Shown piece after piece: positions 16,273-25,050 of a stretch of 64,000 nucleotides of DNA (its first letter is position 1; each line of letters opens with the position of its first letter). Position numbers and translations under genes: made by a program. This DNA is from Desulfobulbaceae bacterium (GTDB lineage Bacteria; Desulfobacterota; Desulfobulbia; Desulfobulbales; SURF-16): NCBI GenBank assembly GCA_024637145.1, contig JAGXFQ010000007.1, positions 1-64,000 on the forward strand, given 5' to 3'. The notes beneath the pieces were generated by a model. It was given only the letters and a program-made list of their open reading frames with translations. It was not told where the DNA came from and ran no database searches.

Positions 16273-16482
16273 ATGAAAAACGATATCCATCCCGAATATC
16301 ATGTAATTAAGGCCAGCTGTGCATGTGGCAACGAAGTCGAAGTCGGTTCCGTCAATACCGCCATGAGTGTGGAAATCTGTTCAGCCTGCCATCCCTTTTT
16401 TACCGGCAAGCAGAAGCTTATTGATACTGCCGGCCGGGTTGAAAAATTCCTGAAGAAATACGGCCGCACCATGGAGAAATAA
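16273..16482 (+). CDS. rpmE: 50S ribosomal protein L31, zinc form
   Basis: A 69-residue L31. It is the zinc-binding (C+) form, with Cys16, Cys18, Cys36 and Cys39 (CAC and CSAC pairs). The sequence [21 protein letters not shown] and the C-terminal [12 protein letters not shown] are typical. L31 bridges the two ribosomal subunits. It sits between rho and prfA, the usual gene order, with its own promoter and a hairpin-bearing leader. The start is ATG 16273, preceded by AGGA at normal spacing. Confidence 0.97.
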   Translation: MKNDIHPEYHVIKASCACGNEVEVGSVNTAMSVEICSACHPFFTGKQKLIDTAGRVEKFLKKYGRTMEK

Positions 16483-16522
16483 GAAGGAAAAGAGCCCGCT
16501 GTCTTTTTTTTTTCATCACTAT

Positions 16523-17599
16523 ATGGATATTTTCAGTAGATTTGCCCACCTGGATGAAAAGCTTCTGGAGCTTGAAGGGAAACTTTCAGATCCGGCCATA
16601 CTCGCGGATCAATCTCAGTACGGCAAGGTTGCCAAAGAACATTCACAGGTAACCTTCCTTAATAACCTGTACACCCGGTATAAAAAAACGCTGCAGGAGA
16701 TTAAGGAGAACCAGGACTTACTCCATGATGATGAGGCGGATGACGAGCTCTGTGCCATGGCCCGAGCCGAAATAGTCGAGCTCACCGAGGTCTCCGAGCG
16801 CCTTCAGAATGAACTGCGGGCGGCACTTCTGCCCCGCAATCCCAACGATGAAAAGAATACCCTGCTGGAGATCCGAGCCGGTACAGGCGGCGACGAGGCA
16901 GCTCTTTTTGTCAGCAATCTCTATCGCATGTATAGCCGTTATGCTGAATCGCAGGGCTGGCGGGTGGAAATTCTCTCCAGTAACCCCATAGGTATTGGCG
17001 GTTTTAAGGAGATCATCTGTCTGATCAGCGGCAATCAGGTCTATTCCAAGCTCAAACATGAGTCCGGTGTCCACCGGGTGCAGCGGGTTCCGGAAACAGA
17101 AACCCAGGGCAGAATCCACACCTCGGCAGTGACCGTGGCCGTCTTGCCCGAGGCGGAAGAAGTTGAGGTGGATATTGCGCCCGCTGATCTCCGCTTTGAT
17201 GTTTTCCGGGCCTCAGGACCTGGTGGTCAGTCTGTTAATACCACGGACTCGGCAGTACGCATCACCCATCTGCCCACCGGTCTTGTGGTCAGCTGTCAGG
17301 ATGAAAAGTCGCAACACAAGAACAAAGAAAAAGGTCTCCGGGTTCTGCGGGCCCGGCTCCTCAACAAGATGCAGCAGGATCAGCATGACCGGATCTCTCT
17401 AGACCGCAAAAGTCAGATCGGCAGCGGTGACCGCAGTGAACGGATCCGGACCTATAATTACCCCCAGGGACGTATCACCGATCACCGCATCAATTTGACG
17501 ATCTATAAGTTGGAGGATGTCCTTATCGGCAAACTTGAGCATATAATCGACCCGCTTATTGCCACCTTTCAGGCCGAGTCCTTGAAGACCTTGCAATAA
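16523..17599 (+). CDS. prfA: Peptide chain release factor 1
   Basis: A 358-residue release factor that reads UAA and UAG. The GGQ motif that enters the peptidyl-transferase centre is at 234-236 ([18 protein letters not shown]). The stop-codon recognition tripeptide is of the PxT type (Pro190-Glu-Thr192 in [14 protein letters not shown]), which separates RF1 from RF2 (SPF). An N-terminal coiled helical domain precedes it. No programmed frameshift is present. It is followed 23 bases later by prmC, whose product methylates this GGQ glutamine. Confidence 0.97.
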   Translation: MDIFSRFAHLDEKLLELEGKLSDPAILADQSQYGKVAKEHSQVTFLNNLYTRYKKTLQEIKENQDLLHDDEADDELCAMARAEIVELTEVSERLQNELRAALLPRNPNDEKNTLLEIRAGTGGDEAALFVSNLYRMYSRYAESQGWRVEILSSNPIGIGGFKEIICLISGNQVYSKLKHESGVHRVQRVPETETQGRIHTSAVTVAVLPEAEEVEVDIAPADLRFDVFRASGPGGQSVNTTDSAVRITHLPTGLVVSCQDEKSQHKNKEKGLRVLRARLLNKMQQDQHDRISLDRKSQIGSGDRSERIRTYNYPQGRITDHRINLTIYKLEDVLIGKLEHIIDPLIATFQAESLKTLQ

Positions 17600-17622
17600 T
17601 CCTTTCTCATGGGAACGGATCC

Positions 17623-18501
17623 ATGACCACCACTGCCGCCCTCTACGCCCAGGGCACCGCCTTGCTGCAGGCTGCCGGCATTGATGATCCCCAGCTCGAA
17701 AGCGCCTTTTTTCTCTGCGATATTCTCGCCCTGTCCCGTGCCGCCTTATATCTGGAGGATAGAGAGGTGGGGCCTGCAGAGGAAGCCCTCTTTTTCACCT
17801 ACCTTAAGCGCCGCGCCCATCGTGAACCCTTTGCCTATATTGTCGGCCACCAGGATTTTCGAGGCCATGATTTTCTCGTTTCGCCGGCCGTTCTTATTCC
17901 CAGGCCGGAAACAGAGATGGTGGTGGCAGAGCTCCTCTCTCTTATCCCTGATCCCCTGACCTTTTCCGGCACCATACTTGATCTCGGCACAGGCAGCGGC
18001 ATCCTGCCGGTGAGCCTGGGCCTGGAACTGCCGCAGGCGACCTTTGTGGCCGTGGATATATCTATGGCCGCCCTGGCAGTGGCCCGCCAAAATAGCCAGC
18101 GCCATGGCTGCGCCCAGAGAATATCCCTGGTCAACGCCGATTTCCTTGCCGCCTTCGGCCGGGAGGCCCTGTTTGACTTTATCGTGGCCAATCCCCCTTA
18201 TGTGAAGAGATCCACCTTTGCCAACCTGCAACCTGATGTGGTGGATTATGAGCCTCATCTCGCCCTGGATGGTGGCGGGGAGGATGGTTTAGCGCGTATC
18301 ACCTCTTTTGCCGCTGCTGTGGGAAAATATCTGCGCCCCCATGGCTGGTTTCTCATGGAAATCGGTCATGACCAGAAGCAGGAGGTGCTGGAGCTCTTTG
18401 GAAGTTTTTCTTCCTTTGACCACCTCACTGTGCTAGATGACTATGCAGGCCTGCCTCGCCTTTTAAAGGCCAGGCGCAGCCGCTCTGAAAGCATTTTTTG
18501 A
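17623..18501 (+). CDS. prmC: Release factor glutamine methyltransferase
   Basis: A 292-residue SAM-dependent enzyme that N5-methylates the glutamine of the release-factor GGQ motif. The N-terminal helical substrate domain is followed by IPRPETE (92-98), SAM motif I DLGTGSG (120-126), the acidic strand AVDIS (143-147) and the catalytic NPPY at 190-193. It forms the prfA-prmC pair found in most bacteria, with a 23-base gap. Confidence 0.96.
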   Translation: MTTTAALYAQGTALLQAAGIDDPQLESAFFLCDILALSRAALYLEDREVGPAEEALFFTYLKRRAHREPFAYIVGHQDFRGHDFLVSPAVLIPRPETEMVVAELLSLIPDPLTFSGTILDLGTGSGILPVSLGLELPQATFVAVDISMAALAVARQNSQRHGCAQRISLVNADFLAAFGREALFDFIVANPPYVKRSTFANLQPDVVDYEPHLALDGGGEDGLARITSFAAAVGKYLRPHGWFLMEIGHDQKQEVLELFGSFSSFDHLTVLDDYAGLPRLLKARRSRSESIF

Positions 18502-18607
18502 TCATCCTCCGTCCAAGGTGCTTTTTCGCCCCTTTTGGCCTTGTCTTGTCACCGCTGACAACATTTTTCATCGGGCTGATAATTGCCCACAACAACAAAA
18601 AAAGAAT

Positions 18608-19867
18608 ATGGATAAAATAATTATTGAAGGCGGCCGGCCCCTGCATGGGGAGATTTTTGTCAGTGGCGCCAAGAATGCCGCCCTGCCACTTATTGCCGCT
18701 ACCCTGCTCTGTCCTGGTGAACATACCCTCTATAATGTGCCCGATCTCAAGGATATCAGAACTATCCTGGTGCTTCTGGAGACATTAGGAATTACCTATC
18801 ATTACCCAGAGCCCCATACCCTGGTTATCAATTCCGATCATGTGGAGGGCTATGAGGCCTCCTATGATCTGGTCAAGACCATGCGGGCCTCTGTCCTGGT
18901 TCTGGGTCCGCTCCTGGCCCGTCTGGGCCGGGCCAGGGTCTCTCTGCCTGGTGGCTGTGCCATAGGCGCCAGGCCCATCAATTTTCATATGCAAGGGCTG
19001 CAGAAGCTGGGGGCGCAACTTGAATTGGAGGCCGGTTATGTGGATGCCTCTGTAAAGGGCCGGCTGCAGGGAAATACCATCTATTTTGATTTCCCCTCAG
19101 TGACCGGCACCGAGAATATGCTGATGGCGGCCTCTCTTGCCCAGGGCAAGACCATTATCAAAAATGCCGCCAAAGAACCTGAGATCGGCAATCTCATTGA
19201 TATGCTCACCGCCATGGGTGCCAAGATCGACGGCCGGGGGGGCGATATCCTGGTCATAGAGGGGGTGGCTGAGCTTAAACCCGCTGCCACCACCATTATT
19301 GCCGATCGCATTGAGACAGGGACCTACATCGCTGCCGTGGGCGCAGCCGGTGGTGAGCTTACCCTGCGCAATTGCAATCCTGCCCATCTGCCCTCCTTTC
19401 TGGAGAAGATGAGGGCGGTGGGCATCTTTATTGAGGAGAAGGATACCGTTCTTGTCGCCGGCCGCTCCGGCCCTATTAAGAGCGTTGATATCAAGACCAT
19501 GCCTTATCCTGGTTTCCCCACTGATCTGCAGGCCCAGATAATGGCCCTGATGACCTGTACCAACGGCTTGAGCGTCATTGATGAAACTATCTTTGAGAAC
19601 CGTTTCATGCATGTGGCTGAGCTGCAAAGGATGGGGGCGGATATCCGGGTGGAGGGGGGGAGGGCCATTGTGGCCGGCACCGGCATGCTCACCGGCGCCC
19701 AGGTCATGGCCACCGATCTCAGGGCCAGTGCCTCCCTGGTGGTGGCCGGGGTGGCAGCCCAGGGCGTCACCACCATTTCCAGGGTCTACCACCTGGATCG
19801 TGGCTATGAGAGGCTAGATGAGAAATTGCGGCAGGTGGGAGCGAAAATCTGGCGGGAAAAGGAGTAA
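18608..19867 (+). CDS. murA: UDP-N-acetylglucosamine 1-carboxyvinyltransferase
   Basis: A 419-residue enzyme for the first committed step of peptidoglycan synthesis, transferring enolpyruvate from PEP to UDP-GlcNAc in the cytoplasm. The substrate loop KNAALP is at 22-27 and the active-site Cys117 lies in [11 protein letters not shown]. Having Cys rather than Asp here predicts fosfomycin sensitivity. The repeating EPSP-synthase-like folds run the full length. ATG 18608 ([14 protein letters not shown]) is the family start; the frame extends upstream without family character. It follows prmC by about 100 bases and ends the core housekeeping run. Confidence 0.97.
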   Translation: MDKIIIEGGRPLHGEIFVSGAKNAALPLIAATLLCPGEHTLYNVPDLKDIRTILVLLETLGITYHYPEPHTLVINSDHVEGYEASYDLVKTMRASVLVLGPLLARLGRARVSLPGGCAIGARPINFHMQGLQKLGAQLELEAGYVDASVKGRLQGNTIYFDFPSVTGTENMLMAASLAQGKTIIKNAAKEPEIGNLIDMLTAMGAKIDGRGGDILVIEGVAELKPAATTIIADRIETGTYIAAVGAAGGELTLRNCNPAHLPSFLEKMRAVGIFIEEKDTVLVAGRSGPIKSVDIKTMPYPGFPTDLQAQIMALMTCTNGLSVIDETIFENRFMHVAELQRMGADIRVEGGRAIVAGTGMLTGAQVMATDLRASASLVVAGVAAQGVTTISRVYHLDRGYERLDEKLRQVGAKIWREKE

Positions 19868-19921
19868 GAAGACTATTGCAGTATATCACTTAAAGTTTCG
19901 TATAGTTATGCAACTCTGCCT

Positions 19922-20030
19922 TTAACCACAAAGGCATTCTTTTTAATACCCCCTTGAGGGGTACAAAAACGCGAAGAGCTTCTTGCCTTTATGTTTTTCT
20001 TTGTGCCTTCGTGTCTTTGTGGTTCGAATG
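19922..20030. repeat. Palindromic CACAAAG-type repeat
   Basis: TAACCACAAAGGCATTC at the left is answered by TTCGTGTCTTTGTGGTT at the right, and the centre AATACCCCCTTGAGGGG resembles the complement of 12588-12612. The element lies between murA and the convergent DUF166 gene and could fold into a long hairpin. It appears to be a shorter relative of the mosaics at 2985-3360 and 12300-12760. Confidence 0.55.
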
Positions 20031-20072
20031 CAATAACGAAATTCTACACGTACATTTAAGTTTTACGGAGTA

Positions 20073-20723
20073 CTACGTTGTTTCCGGCAGGGCCGTTTCC
20101 AGGGCCTTGGTGTGGACATGGCCGGCAAAATGGAGAGGGCTGTGACCGCTGATGGGATCAAAAGCGGCCGGGTCGGCCTGGCAGTGAAACTGGACCTCTC
20201 TGGCTACTTTTTCCAAGGCCTCTGCCGGGCTGCATCCTTGCAGCCTGGCGGCGGCCAGCCAGGTGGCGCCGCAGGAAGCGCCGCGGAGCACCTGGATGGT
20301 ACTGATCCTGCCGTCTGTCATGGTTATCTGATATTCCGGCAGGCCGAATTGCCGGCCATAGCCGCCCAGACCCTCTTTGGGGGCCAGGCCGCAACAGGTG
20401 AGCGGGCAATGTGCCCCTGCTATCTTGCGGGGGCCGCTTGCTATCATGGCGAGCCCTTGCCGGCGACAAAAGTGGGCCGCATAGTCGGCCAGGTCCGGGT
20501 GCTTGAGAAAGCTGAGCACCAGGCTGCCCTTTATCTGGGCGGGGAAATAGTCCTGAGGCTCGTCGATGAAATCAGGAAGGGTGGTGGGGAAATCGATAAC
20601 CTCAACAATTTTGAGCCCCTCTCCGTAGAGGGCGATACCCTGAATTTTCTTTTCTCCTGTGCCGTTTTGCTGAAACACAGTTAGCAAATCATCGGGGCGG
20701 CAGGGGGCAGCTGGTTTTTTCAT
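20073..20723 (-). CDS. DUF166 family protein
   Basis: A 216-residue cytoplasmic protein that I assign to the DUF166 family, whose function is not established. It carries conserved-looking cysteines: CPLTCCGL (Cys106, Cys110, Cys111), GASCGATW (Cys151), Cys164 and FHCQADP (Cys181). These suggest metal or iron-sulfur binding, which is an inference. The N-terminal half has alternating strands and helices (KIQGIALYGEGLKIVEVIDFP). It lies alone on the minus strand, convergent with murA. Family assignment is from the overall pattern, so moderately sure. Confidence 0.7.
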   Translation of the reverse strand: MKKPAAPCRPDDLLTVFQQNGTGEKKIQGIALYGEGLKIVEVIDFPTTLPDFIDEPQDYFPAQIKGSLVLSFLKHPDLADYAAHFCRRQGLAMIASGPRKIAGAHCPLTCCGLAPKEGLGGYGRQFGLPEYQITMTDGRISTIQVLRGASCGATWLAAARLQGCSPAEALEKVAREVQFHCQADPAAFDPISGHSPLHFAGHVHTKALETALPETT

Positions 20724-20794
20724 GAGGAGACAAAGGGAAACAGGGGCAACGGTTGGGGCTCTTGGTCTGCCAGGGCAGGCGGTGACCCAGGAAC

Positions 20795-21178
20795 TTAATG
20801 AGTCATTTCACTGACCTCGGGGTGCAAGGCCTGATCCTCATCCTCGTCGTCCTCGTCGACTTCGTTATATAAATACAGTTCTTCAACAATCTTGTCGCGG
20901 CACGTTTCCATCTTCTCATAGGGCAGGTCGAGAATAAGGGCGAGATCGTCGAGTCCGCGGCCTTTGTTGAAATGTTGATCAACGATGAGGTTTTTCAGAA
21001 AATCATCAATAATGATGGAACGAAGGGCCTGGTTGATGGCGGTGAGAGCCAGGGTCGCCTCATTAAAGGTCTTGCCACTGGCTATTTCTTGGCGGATGGT
21101 TTTGACGGCAATATCATAAATCTTACTTGTTGCCTTGTTGGTGTAGTCATTAAGATCGAAGTTGTTTGATCCGGGCAT
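20795..21178 (-). CDS. Small acidic protein of unknown function
   Basis: A 127-residue soluble protein. I do not recognise it. It is mostly helical, with TNKATSKIYDIAVKTIRQEIASGKTFNEATLALTAI at the N-terminus, a central DDFLKNLIVDQHFNKGRG segment, and a very acidic EVDEDDEDEDQ stretch near the C-terminus. No cysteine pairs, signal or membrane segment apart from one Cys in METCRDKIVEEL. It precedes the DUF166 gene in the same direction with a gap of about 70 bases, so the two may be co-transcribed. Confidence 0.75.
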   Translation of the reverse strand: MPGSNNFDLNDYTNKATSKIYDIAVKTIRQEIASGKTFNEATLALTAINQALRSIIIDDFLKNLIVDQHFNKGRGLDDLALILDLPYEKMETCRDKIVEELYLYNEVDEDDEDEDQALHPEVSEMTH

Positions 21179-21395
21179 GAATTACCTCAAATAGAGTGGA
21201 CCGCCCTTTTGAAAGTACTAATACTCTGGCCAGGTCGGGAAATGCTGGGGTTAAAAACTTATAGTTACACTAAGGAAAGAACCGTTTGCTTTCATACTTT
21301 TTCAGCTCTTTCCCACTGTACAAACGCGGTCAGTCTAGCAGAAATTGATTGGCGGGCCAAGCTTTTTTAAGCAAAAAAAGGTCCCTCAAAAGTGC

Positions 21396-22559
21396 CTAAG
21401 CGCAACCCCTTAAAATGGTTTCTATTTTTTCTTTATTATATTCCTTGAGACGCCAGAGGGCAGCCAGGGGCAGGCTTTGTTCAGCCAGAAAAGGGATCTC
21501 AGCAGGATCTATCTGCAGCTCTGTCAGGCTGGTGGGGCTGCCTGTTTTCGCAAACCACTTCTGCAGACGGCGGATGCCCTCTTGGGCGGCTCTGGGCGGA
21601 TCAGTATCCTCCACCTGGAAAACTCTCCTGGCAAACTGGCTGTATTTGTGGGGGCTGGTTTGGGCCTGCAGGTTGAGCCAGGCCGGCATCACCACGCTGA
21701 GTCCGGCCCCGTGGGGAACGTTATGGAGGGCGCCCAAGGTATGGGCAATCATATGCATGGGAAACCCCACCAGGCCCAGGCCGGCGGCGGTCCAGCCATT
21801 CAGGGCCAGGGTTGCGCACCACATCAGGTCGGCCCGGCCCTGGTAATCTTCCGGCTGAGCAAGGACCTTGTCGCAGCTTTCCATGATATTGATGACCAGG
21901 CCTTCCATGAAACGGTCCTGCACCGGTGTCGCGGCATCAGAGGTGGTGCAATAGAACTCCAGGATATGGGCGATGGCATCCACGGCACCGTAGGCCGTGT
22001 AGGCAGGGGAGACGGAATAGGTGGCAGTGGGGTCGAGGATGGAAACAGCGGGGTGGAGCCTCTTGTTGCCGGTGCCGAATTTGAGTTTTTTCTCGTCATG
22101 GCTGAGCACCATGCCGCCATTCATCTCTGAGCCGGCCGCCGCCAGGGTAAGGACCGTGGTGAGGGGCAGACATTTTTTGATCGATTTTTTGCCGGTAAAG
22201 AATTTCCAGACATCATGGGTGACCAGGGCGCCGGCGCTGATCGCCTTGGCGCTGTCAATGACCGAGCCGCCGCCCACCGCGATGATCACCTCGCTGTGCT
22301 CTTCTTTTGCCTTGGCAATACCTGCCCGGACATGGCTGAGCAGGGGATTGGACTGGACCCCGCCGTGCAGGACAATCTCCATACCCTGCTGTTCCAGACT
22401 GCTGGTGACCATCTCAAAGATGCCGTTTTCCTTGATACTCTCTTTGCCGTACACCAAAAGGGCCCGGCGGCCAAAGGCCCGGCTTTCCGGGCCTATTTCC
22501 GGGATTCTGCCGGCGCCGAAGATTATTTTGGTGGGGTTGTGGAGGACAAAATTCTGCAT
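21396..22559 (-). CDS. Iron-containing alcohol dehydrogenase, BdhA/YqhD-like
   Basis: A 387-residue group III metal alcohol dehydrogenase that would reduce aldehydes with NAD(P)H. The nucleotide motif GGGSVID is at 96-102. The metal ligands are Asp194, His198, His269 and His283 (GAVDAIAHILEFY and FPMHMIAHTLGALHNVPHG). MQNFVLHNPTKIIFGAGRI is the usual N-terminus of the BdhA/YqhD subgroup. Substrate cannot be read from sequence. It could recycle cofactor or detoxify aldehydes. It stands alone, followed downstream by the small unknown gene on the same strand. Confidence 0.92.
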   Translation of the reverse strand: MQNFVLHNPTKIIFGAGRIPEIGPESRAFGRRALLVYGKESIKENGIFEMVTSSLEQQGMEIVLHGGVQSNPLLSHVRAGIAKAKEEHSEVIIAVGGGSVIDSAKAISAGALVTHDVWKFFTGKKSIKKCLPLTTVLTLAAAGSEMNGGMVLSHDEKKLKFGTGNKRLHPAVSILDPTATYSVSPAYTAYGAVDAIAHILEFYCTTSDAATPVQDRFMEGLVINIMESCDKVLAQPEDYQGRADLMWCATLALNGWTAAGLGLVGFPMHMIAHTLGALHNVPHGAGLSVVMPAWLNLQAQTSPHKYSQFARRVFQVEDTDPPRAAQEGIRRLQKWFAKTGSPTSLTELQIDPAEIPFLAEQSLPLAALWRLKEYNKEKIETILRGCA

Positions 22560-22582
22560 CTATTTCCTGCCAGGGTAAGGGC

Positions 22583-22705
22583 CTAACAGCCCGTTGAAAA
22601 ACTACTGCGCTCGAAGGTCTCTCTTCGTTCGCTATCTGCTGATGCGGCGTCAAAATTCGGCTCAGGTAAGCGAACCTGCGAGACTCCGAAATGCTCATTT
22701 ACCAC
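22583..22705. repeat. Interspersed repeat relic
   Basis: Starts with CTAACAGCCCGTTGAAAAAC and ends near AGCGAACCTG, CGAGACTCCGAAATGCTCATT. A diverged relative lies at 10640-10812 in part-inverted form. It occupies the gap between the divergent alcohol dehydrogenase and the unknown gene at 22801, and may contribute the promoter of the latter. No transposase is present, so it may be a remnant or non-autonomous element. Confidence 0.45.
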
Positions 22706-22800
22706 AGCTGTTTTGTCTGTTATGTGAGGGCGGACGAGGAGCGGATCTGGGTCTGGGGCCGCCTGCGGCGCTGTTTTTTTTGAGCTTTGAAGAGGAGTCC

Positions 22801-23226
22801 ATGGAATTTTTCGAGTTTGCCGATGTTGTCACAAGTCAGGAGGAGATCAGGGCGAAAGTCTCCGTCGAGACGCTGCCTGATTATTGCGCGGAGGTCGAGG
22901 CGGTGGACGCGCTGGAGGAGTTGGGGCGGGTTATTTATTTTCGCCAATGGGGCCGGTTCCATATTCGGCAGGAGACGGTGATGGGCGGGGTACGTTTTTC
23001 CGTGCCTGACTGCCCTAATGCCCTGGCCTGGACCGTCACCACCGGCTATCCCCCCTGCTTTGAGAAGATCGTCCTCCACGCCACCATTAACCGGACCGAG
23101 CATAGTCCCGAATTCATCGGGGCGACACAGGCGCTGCTCGCCGCCTTCAAAACAGGTCTGGAAGGGAATTTCTCTGGTGAGTCCGCCAGGGACGCCTCCA
23201 TACGCTTTCGCATCCCTTGCCTCTGA
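22801..23226 (+). CDS. Protein of unknown function
   Basis: A 141-residue soluble protein that I do not recognise. ATG 22801 (MEFFEFADVVTSQEEIRAK) follows GAAGAGGAG at good spacing, so it is preferred over longer in-frame extensions that run into the repeat. The middle has a beta-rich look (GRVIYFRQWGRFHIRQETVMGGVRFSVPDCPNALAWTVTT) and the end is basic. There are four Cys. No family is assigned. It lies between the repeat relic and a PP2C remnant, so it may belong to a poorly conserved patch. Confidence 0.6.
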   Translation: MEFFEFADVVTSQEEIRAKVSVETLPDYCAEVEAVDALEELGRVIYFRQWGRFHIRQETVMGGVRFSVPDCPNALAWTVTTGYPPCFEKIVLHATINRTEHSPEFIGATQALLAAFKTGLEGNFSGESARDASIRFRIPCL

Positions 23227-23365
23227 GGCCAGCTGAGACAAGGATAAGCGGCTGAGGTATGTAGAAGTATATAGAGGTATATCTTGTTATATCGGGCCCG
23301 GTCTGGCCCTGGCCAGCCGGCCTCACTTCGTGGACCTAAATATGGCGGCCTTTTTTCAGGGCGGA

Positions 23366-23596
23366 TCAGGCACTAATTTCTGCCTGGGCCCCAGGGCAGT
23401 GCGGTTGCCAGGCCTCAGGGGGAGTGGCCTGGTCGCTCTCCGGCAGGGTGTCTATCACAATCTGGGCGGCGATCTCTCCTCCGCAACGGCCTCCCATGCC
23501 ATCGGCAATTGCCAGTAAGGCAGTGTTGGCTGAGAGGTTTCTGATCAGAAAACGATCTTCATTGTGCTCTCTCAGCAAGCCGGTATGACTCAGCCC
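23366..23596 (-). pseudogene. PP2C-type protein phosphatase remnant
   Basis: The minus strand encodes the N-terminal part of a PP2C phosphatase: GLSHTGLLREHNEDRFLIRN, then ALLAIADGMGGRCGGEIAAQ. These carry the metal-binding Asp of NED and the ADGMGG motif. The frame has an in-frame TAG at 23597-23599 just before GLSHTG and no ATG, and it ends in a stop after about 77 residues, whereas PP2C domains have about 240. The DNA to the left (23240-23365) shows no continuation in any frame. Both ends are therefore lost. In intact genomes this phosphatase counters Hanks-type kinases; none is seen here. Confidence 0.75.
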
Positions 23597-23647
23597 CTAG
23601 GTCTCCATGGCCCTCCCTGCTGGCAACTATGGGAATTTCTCTTGCGG

Positions 23648-24880
23648 TCAGCGCTTTTTGCTTTGGCCGCTGGCGTAGGGCTGCAGTTCGAAATTCTTTT
23701 TATGGGGGTCTATCTGCAGATGATAATAGCGGTTTTGCGGCATATAGACGTAAGGGACCTCCTCTTTTTGCCGGAAAAGGAAATCAGAGAGGATCATGCG
23801 GTTGACGGCCCGGTGGCCGACAATCATGATGTTGTCGTCATAGTTGTTTAAGTAAAAGACCTTTTGCAGCCCGCGGTGGATGCGCTGTTCCATGGTTGCA
23901 TAGCCCTCGCCCTCCGGATAGGTGTAGCCGTATTTATCCTGTTTTCTGGCATCAGCCACCTCCGGCATGCGCGCCAGGATTTCCTGGTAGGTCATGCCAT
24001 CACAGATGCCGGCGTGGATCTCGTTGAATTCGGGCAGGGCGATAATGGAGCTGTGCTCCTGTTTCTCGGCAATGGGGGCGGCTGTCTGCAGGGTCCGCAG
24101 GTAGTTGCTGGTAAAGATAATGGGAATAGGGATGGTGCTGAAATGCTCGGCCAGGGCCCGGGCCTGGGCCAGACCTTTGGCCGTTAAGACCGAATCCCCG
24201 CCGATGCGGTCTTCCAGGTTGAAATAGGTTTCTCCGTGGCGCACCAGAAAGAGATTTTTGACGATGCGGGTGGTTATCAGGTCACGAATTCGGTCGTAAT
24301 AGGGTACCACGTCCGCTAATTTCTCCTGCAGGATGGAGCCGGTAAAGGAATCCACCACAATGCAGTTGCGCTCAGAGTGCAGCGGTTCATACATGGTTTC
24401 ATAAAAGGAAATGCGCTTGGCAAAGCTGTCGATGGCCTTTTGGGGGGAGAGATGGGCAAATTCTCTGAGGGAGGATTTGCGGACCAGATTGGCTTCCAGG
24501 GCCTCTTCGTCCGCGTTGCGGCACTCCAGGAAAAGAATGGGACGACCTGCCATGGTTTCCTCAATCATTTCACGGCGCTGCCTGGAGACATTACTGGCGT
24601 CGATGATGGCTATGTCCCCCTCCTCCTGCAGGAAAGATTGGGCCAGATCGAGGTTTATCCGGGCGCATTTTTCCCTGAAGGCGACCCCTTCCGGATTCTG
24701 GGGCGAGAAGAACTCCGGCGCGGAGCTGTTGCCCTGGGCAAGTTTGCGCCGCAGTTCGCCATTGTTGAAAACCCGCACCTTGAGCTCATCACGCTCCAGG
24801 GTGCGGGCTATCTTGCGGGCCATGGTGGATTTGCCGCGGGCAGGCAGCCCCACCAAGACGATCACTAATTTTGAATCCAT
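23648..24880 (-). CDS. PFK-2/FBPase-2-like bifunctional protein
   Basis: A 410-residue protein with the domain order of eukaryotic 6-phosphofructo-2-kinase/fructose-2,6-bisphosphatase. The kinase half has P-loop GLPARGKS (11-18), IIDASNVSRQRR (92-103) and EALEANLV. The histidine phosphatase half has RHGET (214-218; His215 the expected phospho-acceptor), IGGDS, SNYLRTLQTA, Glu287 in FNEIHAGICDGMTYQEI, and His356 in GHRAVNR. These match PFKFB motifs, beyond generic phosphoglycerate mutase motifs. It would make and break fructose-2,6-bisphosphate, a glycolysis regulator rarely reported in bacteria. ATG 24880 has AGGA upstream. The alternative is a nucleotide kinase-phosphatase fusion with another substrate. 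Confidence 0.82.
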   Translation of the reverse strand: MDSKLVIVLVGLPARGKSTMARKIARTLERDELKVRVFNNGELRRKLAQGNSSAPEFFSPQNPEGVAFREKCARINLDLAQSFLQEEGDIAIIDASNVSRQRREMIEETMAGRPILFLECRNADEEALEANLVRKSSLREFAHLSPQKAIDSFAKRISFYETMYEPLHSERNCIVVDSFTGSILQEKLADVVPYYDRIRDLITTRIVKNLFLVRHGETYFNLEDRIGGDSVLTAKGLAQARALAEHFSTIPIPIIFTSNYLRTLQTAAPIAEKQEHSSIIALPEFNEIHAGICDGMTYQEILARMPEVADARKQDKYGYTYPEGEGYATMEQRIHRGLQKVFYLNNYDDNIMIVGHRAVNRMILSDFLFRQKEEVPYVYMPQNRYYHLQIDPHKKNFELQPYASGQSKKR

Positions 24881-25050
24881 AGGCCACATCCTGCATTGAT
24901 TGCCTGAAATAAGGGGTGCCGATCTCTTTTAGTATTATAAAAGGGGAGGTGATTTGCCAGCTTTTGCTGAAAAATTATTTGGCAAGGCAGGTGATGCTGC
25001 TGATATGTCGAAGGCGCACGGCCTCGGCGATCAGGGCAGGGAAAAGATCT

